From Candidatus Brevefilum sp. (GTDB lineage: Bacteria; Chloroflexota; Anaerolineae; Anaerolineales; Anaerolineaceae), in NCBI GenBank assembly GCA_007135845.1, contig SLIC01000164.1, positions 1-8,010 on the forward strand: DNA of 8,010 nucleotides, written 5' to 3'. Below the pieces are notes generated by a model that saw only the letters and a program-made list of their open reading frames with translations, was not told the DNA's origin and did no database searches. The first letter of the stretch is position 1, and every line of letters begins with the position of its first letter. Shown piece after piece: positions 1 to 5,460 of the stretch. Both the position numbers and the translations under genes were made by a program.

Positions 1-7
1 CTTGAAG

Positions 8-37
8 CCCCTCCATTTAGGGAGGGGTTGGGGTGGG
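8..37. repeat. G-rich hairpin / palindromic intergenic repeat at left edge
   Basis: A perfect 7-bp inverted repeat (CCCCTCC at 8-14, GGAGGGG at 21-27, six-base loop) is followed by more G runs at 30-33 and 35-37. No T-tract follows the stem, so a classical terminator reading on the + strand is weak. C-rich/G-rich hairpins of this style are often dispersed between genes in bacterial genomes. Whether this one is repeated elsewhere cannot be seen here. The rest of 1-179 holds no gene. A TATAAA at 69-74 could be a -10 box for the next gene, but no good -35 accompanies it. Confidence 0.45.
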
Positions 38-179
38 TTTATTTAACAATGGTTTTCAACAACTTGATTATAAAGATATTTTTTGTTTCACTGATTTACT
101 TTGCGATTGCCTTGGGTTTTTGTGTTTTTACCTTCATGTGGTAGCATCAGTGTATCAGACTAATTAAAAGAGAGGTAAT

Positions 180-476
180 ATGTTGAAAAAACACTACTAT
201 AAAGGTGGAAATACCTGCCGCGTTTGGTTTTACCTGCCGAAAGAAGTTGACGCCCAAACAGCCTGTTTGGTTGGTGATTTTAATGGCTGGGATGAACAGG
301 CCGATCCAATGACAAAGAAGAAGGATGGCTCGTTCTATACTGCGATGACCCTCGAAACAGGACGATCGTACCAATTCCGTTATTTACTTGATAATGAACG
401 TTGGGAGAATGATTGGTCAGCGGATGCTTATGCAACAAACGAAATGGGCACTGAAAATTCTGTGGTAGAAGTATAA
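180..476 (+). CDS. Stand-alone glycogen-binding domain protein (CBM48 / AMPK-beta-like, isoamylase N-terminal type)
   Basis: This 98-residue cytoplasmic protein is almost entirely one carbohydrate-binding module of the CBM48/early-set immunoglobulin fold. What is seen: VGDFNGWD at 31-38, FRYLLD at 66-71, W75, and a C-terminal GTENSVVEV at 90-98. These line up with the glycogen-binding domain of mammalian AMPK beta. By alignment by eye, W37, R67, W75, T91 and N93 sit where that domain's sugar-contacting W100, K126, W133, T148 and N150 lie. No catalytic domain, signal peptide or membrane segment is attached. A role in binding glycogen or another alpha-glucan is therefore likely, but the partner enzyme is unknown. 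The start is supported by an AGAGAGG ribosome site about 4 bases upstream. A terminator follows directly, so this is probably a single-gene transcript. Small one-domain proteins of this type occur in several bacterial phyla. Confidence 0.88.
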   Translation: MLKKHYYKGGNTCRVWFYLPKEVDAQTACLVGDFNGWDEQADPMTKKKDGSFYTAMTLETGRSYQFRYLLDNERWENDWSADAYATNEMGTENSVVEV

Positions 477-496
477 ATGCCCACTAGCAATATTAA

Positions 497-530
497 AAAA
501 CACCCCTGGCGTTTCCAGGGGTGTTTTAGT
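497..530 (+). terminator. Rho-independent terminator after the glycogen-binding gene
   Basis: A perfect 13-bp stem (497-509 with 515-527) encloses a five-base loop, CGTTT. The core is CACCCCTGG/CCAGGGGTG, flanked by A4 on the left and T4 on the right. It lies 20 bases after the stop codon at 474-476. The A/T-flanked symmetry means it could also work on the other strand, but no gene converges on it. Confidence 0.9.
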
Positions 531-538
531 GTTTGGTA

Positions 539-572
539 TATAATGAGGTGTGATCAATTATAAGATGAAGGA
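539..572 (+). promoter_or_regulatory. -10 box and ribosome-binding site of the iron-sulfur gene
   Basis: A perfect TATAAT occurs at 539-544, immediately after the preceding terminator. No convincing -35 is seen: the expected position falls in the descending arm of the terminator hairpin. Transcription from this box would begin near 551. That leaves the upstream GTG (550) outside or at the very edge of the transcript. GAAGGA at 567-572 stands 7 bases before the ATG at 580. Together these favour 580 as the true start. Confidence 0.5.
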
Positions 573-579
573 TTTGGTT

Positions 580-1647
580 ATGGAACATAAAGATACCTAC
601 CAGGCATTAGCCAATCATTTAGATGCGTTTCCACAGGGTTTTCCGGCAACTGAAAGTGGTAAGGAGTTGGATTTGCTGGCAGCGTTGTTCGCCCCGGATG
701 AAGCGCAATTCGCATTGCACTTATCATTATCTTATCAACCTGTGGACGAACTTAGTATCCTGGCCGGGCTATCACGAACTGACAGCCTGGTGTTAATTAA
801 GGGGATGGTCAGTAAAGGCCTGGTCAATATGCGGCGCGGTAATCAAGGTATCGAAGTTAGCCTGCTGCCGTTCATTGTCGGATTTTACGAACGGCAGGTT
901 TTCAGAATGGACAAAACCTTTGCCCAACTTTTTGAGGACTATATCCAAGAAGCCCGCAAAGGCCTGTTGACTGTTGAACCACAGTTTCACCGGGTGATTC
1001 CGATCAATGCATCCATAAATTCTACGGTAGAGATCTTACCCGAGGAGGATGTCACAACGTTGCTGTCAAATAAAGAGGCATGGGCGGTCTTTGATTGTAC
1101 CTGTCGCAAACAACAGACGCTCCTCGATCAGGCTTGTGAGCACCCCTTGAAAGTGTGTTTAGCGATGAGTGATCAACCAGGTGCTTTTGACAATGCACCA
1201 AACATGGAAGCTCTGGATTTAGAATCAGCACTAAAGGTGCTGGATTATGCCGCACAGTCTGGTCTGGTTCATACGGTCTCAAATCAAAAGGATGAGATCA
1301 GCTATATCTGTAATTGCTGTACGTGCGGTTGTGGGTTGCTTCGTGGTATTGCCGATGCACACATGGCGAATGTGGTTGCAAGGTCGTCTTATTTTGCTGT
1401 TGTTGATGAGCATTTGTGTATCGGCTGCCAGGAATGTGAGCCGATGTGCCAGTTTGATGCCATCACAATCAATACCATTGCGATGATTGACCGGAATGTC
1501 TGTACGGGCTGTGGAGTCTGTGCGCGGGTGTGTCCAGAAGGGGCGATTAGCCTGTTGCAGCGACCTCTTGAGGAAATGAAACCCATTCCGGAAGACAAAG
1601 ATGCGTGGTTAACCCAGCGCCGAGAAGCACGCGGGCTGAAGGTATAG
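580..1647 (+). CDS. Cysteine-rich 4Fe-4S dicluster ferredoxin-type protein with HTH-like N-terminal domain
   Basis: The protein is 355 residues long, counted from the ATG at 580. An in-frame GTG at 550 would add ten residues but lacks a properly spaced ribosome site. Residues about 45-100 resemble a winged-helix fold (PVDELSILAGLSRTDSL, then a basic wing). Four cysteine groups follow: C173-x-C175 with C186 and C193; C244, C246, C247, C249 and C251 (CNCCTCGC); and two classical ferredoxin motifs, C280-xx-C283-xx-C286-xxx-C290 and C308-xx-C311-xx-C314-xxx-C318-P. The last two should bind two [4Fe-4S] clusters. The earlier groups may hold a further cluster or metal, which is inference. There is no signal peptide or membrane segment, so it is probably cytoplasmic. 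It may act in electron transfer or as a redox-responsive regulator, but its partner and reaction are unknown. No redox enzyme is adjacent. Confidence 0.8.
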   Translation: MEHKDTYQALANHLDAFPQGFPATESGKELDLLAALFAPDEAQFALHLSLSYQPVDELSILAGLSRTDSLVLIKGMVSKGLVNMRRGNQGIEVSLLPFIVGFYERQVFRMDKTFAQLFEDYIQEARKGLLTVEPQFHRVIPINASINSTVEILPEEDVTTLLSNKEAWAVFDCTCRKQQTLLDQACEHPLKVCLAMSDQPGAFDNAPNMEALDLESALKVLDYAAQSGLVHTVSNQKDEISYICNCCTCGCGLLRGIADAHMANVVARSSYFAVVDEHLCIGCQECEPMCQFDAITINTIAMIDRNVCTGCGVCARVCPEGAISLLQRPLEEMKPIPEDKDAWLTQRREARGLKV

Positions 1648-1692
1648 ATGGTGCAAATTTCTGTTCTGCAGGCAGGTGAATGAAATTGTTTT

Positions 1693-1731
1693 AATCCGTG
1701 TTTGGTTTTTTCATCCAACAGGATTTTTCTT
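1693..1731 (+). terminator. Possible weak terminator after the iron-sulfur gene
   Basis: AATCC (1693-1697) can pair with GGATT (1721-1725), and TTGG (1702-1705) with CCAA (1715-1718). This makes an interrupted stem that ends in a T-rich stretch (TTTTTCTT). It lies about 45 bases after the stop. The stem is short and broken by an internal loop, so the call is tentative. Confidence 0.35.
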
Positions 1732-1820
1732 AATTACAAAGTTGTTGGTTAATTTCTACGGGTTTTTGTTGGGATCGTCAGTAATGCTAAATGCTCAAGA
1801 AGCAATACAAGCATATTGCC

Positions 1821-1847
1821 TTGTAAGATAGTAACAACCTTTATAGT
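1821..1847 (+). promoter_or_regulatory. Candidate gnd promoter
   Basis: TATAGT at 1842-1847 matches five of six bases of a sigma-70 type -10. Candidate -35 boxes are TTGTAA at 1821-1826 (15-base spacer, short) or TTGCCT at 1816-1821 (20-base spacer, long); neither is ideal. The position, about 34 bases before the gnd start, and the absence of another -10-like sequence nearby support it modestly. Confidence 0.35.
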
Positions 1848-1880
1848 AGAATTAATCCAAAAGACAATAATGGAGGATAG

Positions 1881-3293
1881 ATGAATAAAGCGAAATTTGC
1901 GGTGGTCGGTTTAGGTGTGATGGGGCAAAACCTAGCTTTAAACATTGCCAATAAGGGTTTCCCGGTGGCTGTGTATAACCGGACAAGTGAGACTACCGAA
2001 GCATTTATTGATAAGCGGGCAAAGGAAAAACCAGTTATTGGTGCCTATTCCTTTTCAGAACTGTTACAGAACATGGAAAAACCGCGCAAAATTATGCTGA
2101 TGATAAAAGCTGGACCCGTAATAGATGCGGTCATTGCTGATATCCAACCTTACCTTGAGCCTGGCGATATTTTAATAGACGGCGGTAACACTTTTTTTGA
2201 GGATACTGAACGCCGGCTGGTTGAAATGCAGTCTGTGGGCGTATTATACATAGGCGCTGGGGTATCCGGGGGAGAAGAGGGTGCTTTACATGGTCCCAGC
2301 ATTATGCCCGGTGGCAGCCGGGAGGCATGGGATGAGTTGGAAGAAATCTTCACCGCTGCTGCAGCAACAGCTGAGGATGGAGAGCCCTGTGTGGATTATG
2401 TTGGACCAGGTGGTTCGGGTCACTATGTCAAGATGGTGCATAACGGGATTGAGTATGCGATCATGCAATTAATCGCTGAAATTTATGACCTGCTTGCCAG
2501 AGGTTTGGGTTTGAGTTCTGAAGAATTAGGTGATCTGTTTACAGACTGGAATGAAGGTGAACTGTCCTCCTACTTAATCAATATCACGGCTGATATCTTT
2601 AAGAAAGTGGATGGGGAGACGGGCAAACCCCTGATCGACATGATCCTGGACGAAGCACAACAAAAAGGGACCGGTAAATGGACCAGCCAGAATGCTTTTG
2701 ATTTAGGGGCAGCGACCCACACAATCAACGCAGCGGTTTCCAGCCGGATCATCTCCGGTATGAAAAATCAGCGAGTGGCAGCCAGTGAACAAATTATTGG
2801 ACCCACCCCCGGTTTCTCAGGTGATCGACGCCAGTTGCTCAATGCGGCTAAAGAAGCATTATTTGCCAGCATGGTCCTGTCTTATGCACAGGGTTTTGGT
2901 CTGATGCAATTGGCATCCAGTGAATATGGCTATGCCTTCGACATGAAGAAAATAGCCAAGATCTGGCGGGCTGGTTGTATTATCCGCGCGAATTTGCTGG
3001 ATGACATCATGCGCGCTTACGACCGCGATCAGGCTTTATCCAACTTGCTTTTGGATCCCCATTTTCGAGAGCAAATTATCCCGCGCCAGGGTGCACTGCG
3101 ATATGTTCTCACCACAGCCATCGGGATGGGCATCCCGGTTTATGGCCTCAGCTCAGCACTGGCTTACTTTGATGCCTACCGCACAGCACGGCTACCTGCC
3201 AACTTGATCCAGGCCCAGCGTGATTATTTTGGGGCACATACCTACCGACGGCTGGATAAAGAAGGAAGTTTTCATACCGATTGGCAAAACTGA
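1881..3293 (+). CDS. gnd: 6-phosphogluconate dehydrogenase, decarboxylating, NADP-type (long dimeric form)
   Basis: This enzyme oxidatively decarboxylates 6-phosphogluconate to ribulose 5-phosphate, making NAD(P)H and CO2, in the cytoplasmic oxidative pentose phosphate pathway. At 470 residues it is the full-length class, not the ~300-residue short form. The N-terminal Rossmann domain has GLGVMG at 10-15 and NRT at 33-35, the pattern for NADP binding. The signature region is GAGVSGGEEGA at 125-135. Catalytic and substrate residues line up with the sheep enzyme: S129-G130-G131, K184, H187-N188, E191, Y192, K262 (in KGTGKW), R289, and R447 and H453 from the C-terminal tail. The tail YRRLDKEGSFHTDW is intact. 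GGAGGA at 1872-1877 precedes the ATG by 3 bases. The gene has its own terminator and appears to be a single-gene unit. No glucose-6-phosphate dehydrogenase gene is in view. Confidence 0.97.
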   Translation: MNKAKFAVVGLGVMGQNLALNIANKGFPVAVYNRTSETTEAFIDKRAKEKPVIGAYSFSELLQNMEKPRKIMLMIKAGPVIDAVIADIQPYLEPGDILIDGGNTFFEDTERRLVEMQSVGVLYIGAGVSGGEEGALHGPSIMPGGSREAWDELEEIFTAAAATAEDGEPCVDYVGPGGSGHYVKMVHNGIEYAIMQLIAEIYDLLARGLGLSSEELGDLFTDWNEGELSSYLINITADIFKKVDGETGKPLIDMILDEAQQKGTGKWTSQNAFDLGAATHTINAAVSSRIISGMKNQRVAASEQIIGPTPGFSGDRRQLLNAAKEALFASMVLSYAQGFGLMQLASSEYGYAFDMKKIAKIWRAGCIIRANLLDDIMRAYDRDQALSNLLLDPHFREQIIPRQGALRYVLTTAIGMGIPVYGLSSALAYFDAYRTARLPANLIQAQRDYFGAHTYRRLDKEGSFHTDWQN

Positions 3294-3319
3294 TCTTTCT
3301 TTTTTTACACTTGAACCAT

Positions 3320-3353
3320 CCCGCAGAGTAGTCGTCTATATCTGCGGGTTTTT
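3320..3353 (+). terminator. Rho-independent terminator after gnd
   Basis: CCCGCAGA (3320-3327) pairs perfectly with TCTGCGGG (3341-3348). A small inner stem, TAG/CTA, lies in the 13-base loop, and the hairpin is followed at once by TTTTT. It lies 27 bases after the gnd stop. Confidence 0.9.
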
Positions 3354-3516
3354 CTTTCAATGGGGATTATAAACCAATAGAATTCCGACTCCCCCTCATT
3401 TATCTTTCCTCACTTCATACTGCAACAACTTTATGCAATGTTTTTCGATGATCATCAACGGCTTAAAACGACCTATTAACAAAAATAACTATGATCTTTA
3501 ATATACGCCAGAACCC

Positions 3517-3578
3517 TTAACATCTGTTCATCAAAAGTTAAATTGGGCTTGCATTGTTATTAATCCTAATCTGATAAG
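3517..3578 (+). promoter_or_regulatory. Candidate phosphate-regulated promoter of the pst operon (Pho-box-like repeats and -10)
   Basis: TT-rich half-sites recur about every 10-11 bases: TTAACA at 3517, TTCATC at 3527, TTAAAT at 3538 and TTGCAT at 3549. This layout resembles PhoP/PhoB binding sites, which are direct repeats of a TTAACA-like or CTGTCAT-like motif one helical turn apart. TTGCAT (3549-3554) could also be a poor -35, and GATAAG (3573-3578) a -10 with an 18-base spacer. A further TTAACA lies at 3476-3481. The rest of the 333-base gap (3354-3516) is AT-rich, with one short palindrome (GATGATCATC, 3447-3456) and no gene. The half-sites are degenerate, so binding by a PhoB/PhoP-type regulator is inference from the pattern and from the genes it would control. 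Confidence 0.42.
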
Positions 3579-3626
3579 ATGTATCTGTCGGACAATTAAT
3601 TCGTTCAATCAGTAAAAGGAGAATGT

Positions 3627-5345
3627 ATGCGTCGTAAAAGTTTTATCTTGTTTGTAGTTTTGATGGTGACAGCTATGATATTTTCAGCCTGTACACCAGA
3701 TCTCAGCCTGGAACCTGCCGCGCCAAATCCGGTGGAGACCGAAGCGGCTGAGCCTGATCAACCAGTCGTGATTGATGAAGAGGAAGCTGAAGAGGCCCCA
3801 GATGTCGAGGTCGGCTCTGGGCTTTCAGGGCAAATTCAGATTGCTGGATCAACCACGGTTCAACCCCTATCTGAAAAGCTGGCTTTAGCCTTCATGGCAC
3901 TCAACCCTGAGTTGGTGATTGAAGTACAGGGCGGCGGCTCGAGTGTCGGTGTGACCGCAGCAGGTGAAGGCACCGTCAATCTCGGGCAAGTCTCTCGTGA
4001 AGTCAGAGAATCGGAGTTTGACACATTTCCTAATTTGCGGGTCTACACGATTGCTTTTGATGGTATTGCCATTGTCACACATCCTGATCTTGAGCTGCCT
4101 TCTCTCTCATTAGAAGAAGCCAAGCTAATCTTTGGTGGTGAGATCATCAATTATTCTGAAGTAGGTGGACCGGATCAGGAAATCATCGTTGTTTCCCGAG
4201 AAGAGGGTTCGGGTACACGGGCAGCTTTTGACGAGCTGGTGCTTGAGTCAAGTGAACCAAAGTTTGAAATGACAGAAACAGCCATCCTGCAGCAGTCCAA
4301 CGGCCAGGTACGCACCACGGTTGCCACGACCCCCTTTGCCATCGGTTACCTTTCCTTTGGTTTCCTAGATGAAAGCATCAATTTAGTAGAAATCAATGGT
4401 TTTCTGCCAACGGTGGATAATGTTTTAGCAGGTAACTATCCCGTCTTTCGACCCTTAAACCTGACGTCTGACGGTGATCTGGATGAGCTCTCGCAAGCTT
4501 TTCTTGATTTCATCCTGGGTCCAGATGGTCAGGCTATCGTGGCTGAAGATTATATCCCTGCTGTTAGTGAAAGTGCTGGGTATGTTCCCCCTACGGATTT
4601 GACCGGCCAAATTCAAATTGCTGGTTCGACTACGGTGCAACCACTGAGTGAAAAACTAGCCTTAGCATTCATGGATTACAACCCGGGTCTGGTGATTGAA
4701 GTCCAGGGCGGCGGCTCCAGTGTAGGCGTGACTGCAGCGGGCGAAGGCACAGTTGATCTTGGCCAGGTTTCACGCGAGGTTAGAAGTTCTGAGTTTGAAA
4801 CTTTCCCTGAATTGATGGTACATACGATTGCTTTTGATGGCATCGCCATTGTTACAAATCCTGATCTTGAGCTGCCTTCAATCACATTGGAACAAGCCAA
4901 ACGCATCTTCGGTGGTGAGATCACCAATTACGCTGAAGTGGGTGGACCGGATGCGGATATCATCGTGGTTTCCCGTGAAGAGGGTTCCGGCACCCGGGCA
5001 GCTTTTGATGAACTGGTACTTGAATCGAGTGAACCAACCTTTGAAATGACTGAAACAGCCATCTTGCAGCAATCCAACGGCCAGGTACGCACCACGGTGG
5101 CTACCACACCCTTTGCCATTGGTTACCTTTCGTTTGGTTTCCTTGATGAAAGTGTGAATTTAGTGGAAATCAATGGTTTTCTACCAACTGTGGACAATGT
5201 CCTGTCAGGTAACTACCCCGTCTTCCGGCCGCTGAACCTGACCACATTAGGTGAGCCTGAAGGTCTTGCCAAGGCTTTCCTCGATTTCATTTTGAGCAGC
5301 TTTGGTCAACAAATTGTTGCAGAGGATTACATTAGAGCTCGGTAA
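3627..5345 (+). CDS. pstS: Tandem-domain phosphate-binding lipoprotein PstS (two complete PstS domains in one chain)
   Basis: This is the extracytoplasmic phosphate receptor of the PstSCAB importer. The 572 residues comprise a lipoprotein signal peptide (MRRK, hydrophobic 5-18, lipobox FSAC with C22), an acidic Pro/Glu-rich tether (23-66), domain 1 (68-312), a short linker (313-326) and domain 2 (327-571). Usual PstS proteins have one domain of roughly 270-350 residues. Each copy keeps the phosphate-binding loops: AGSTT at 73-77 and 332-336, GGGSSVG at 102-108 and 361-367, SRE at 123-125 and 382-384, and SREEGSGTR at 190-198 and 449-457. These match E. coli T10, S38 and R135/S139/G140/T141. 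The copies differ at about 34 of 245 aligned residues by eye. Both look functional. AAAGGAGA at 3615-3622 precedes the start. pstC follows after 115 bases that contain a stem-loop. Confidence 0.93.
   Translation: MRRKSFILFVVLMVTAMIFSACTPDLSLEPAAPNPVETEAAEPDQPVVIDEEEAEEAPDVEVGSGLSGQIQIAGSTTVQPLSEKLALAFMALNPELVIEVQGGGSSVGVTAAGEGTVNLGQVSREVRESEFDTFPNLRVYTIAFDGIAIVTHPDLELPSLSLEEAKLIFGGEIINYSEVGGPDQEIIVVSREEGSGTRAAFDELVLESSEPKFEMTETAILQQSNGQVRTTVATTPFAIGYLSFGFLDESINLVEINGFLPTVDNVLAGNYPVFRPLNLTSDGDLDELSQAFLDFILGPDGQAIVAEDYIPAVSESAGYVPPTDLTGQIQIAGSTTVQPLSEKLALAFMDYNPGLVIEVQGGGSSVGVTAAGEGTVDLGQVSREVRSSEFETFPELMVHTIAFDGIAIVTNPDLELPSITLEQAKRIFGGEITNYAEVGGPDADIIVVSREEGSGTRAAFDELVLESSEPTFEMTETAILQQSNGQVRTTVATTPFAIGYLSFGFLDESVNLVEINGFLPTVDNVLSGNYPVFRPLNLTTLGEPEGLAKAFLDFILSSFGQQIVAEDYIRAR
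3828..4562 (+). repeat. Internal tandem gene repeat, copy 1 (first PstS domain)
   Basis: Encodes residues 68-312 of the tandem PstS. It aligns without gaps to copy 2 at a constant offset of 777 bases (259 codons). The longest exact shared run I found is 26 bases (4296-4321 and 5073-5098). Elsewhere many third-codon positions differ, so the duplication is real and not very recent. Confidence 0.9.
4605..5339 (+). repeat. Internal tandem gene repeat, copy 2 (second PstS domain)
   Basis: Encodes residues 327-571 of the tandem PstS. It differs from copy 1 mostly at surface-type positions and in a C-terminal patch (residues 540-556, equivalent to 281-297). The ligand-loop residues are unchanged. 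The chain ends soon after EDYI, near the normal PstS C-terminus. Confidence 0.9.
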
Positions 5346-5391
5346 TCTGTGGTGAAAATTGTTTATTACTAATAATAAAGTTGTTTGTTTG

Positions 5392-5420
5392 GAGGCGTGC
5401 CAGCATATGCTGGCCGCCTC
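5392..5420. other. Palindromic stem-loop between pstS and pstC
   Basis: GCCAGCATATGCTGGC (5399-5414) is a perfect 16-base palindrome. It is extended by GAGGCG (5392-5397) pairing with CGCCTC (5415-5420) around a single unpaired T at 5398. The RNA would fold into a very stable hairpin. No T-tract follows, so it is not a standard terminator. Such structures between a binding-protein gene and its permease genes typically protect the upstream mRNA or reduce downstream expression, giving more PstS than channel. That role is inferred here. Confidence 0.75.
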
Positions 5421-5460
5421 TAACCACGAAGTTAGCCAAAGGCATTGAGGTTTTTCTAGG

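Noticed and set aside
550..579. GTG start adding ten residues to the iron-sulfur protein
   Set aside because: The only purine-rich site (GAGG at 545-548) is one base from it, and the TATAAT at 539-544 would start RNA at about the same base. ATG 580 has a well-spaced site.
1389..1718. 109-residue open frame on the - strand across the end of the iron-sulfur gene
   Set aside because: It overlaps the two ferredoxin cysteine motifs, which are unmistakable on the + strand. It has no ribosome site or domain of its own.
1715..1748. CCAACA/TGTTGG inverted repeat after the iron-sulfur gene as an operator
   Set aside because: Six base pairs across a 22-base AT-rich loop is easily expected by chance, and an alternative pairing (1693-1725) explains part of it better.
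3828..5339. Tandem PstS as an assembly duplication or two fused genes from a lost stop codon by sequencing error
   Set aside because: The copies differ at many silent and replacement sites and the frame runs through a short linker. The second copy also has no signal peptide of its own, as a true internal domain duplication would show.
5392..5420. Hairpin as a Rho-independent terminator ending pstS transcription
   Set aside because: No run of T follows the stem, and pstC, pstA and pstB downstream have no clear promoter in the gap and would need read-through.
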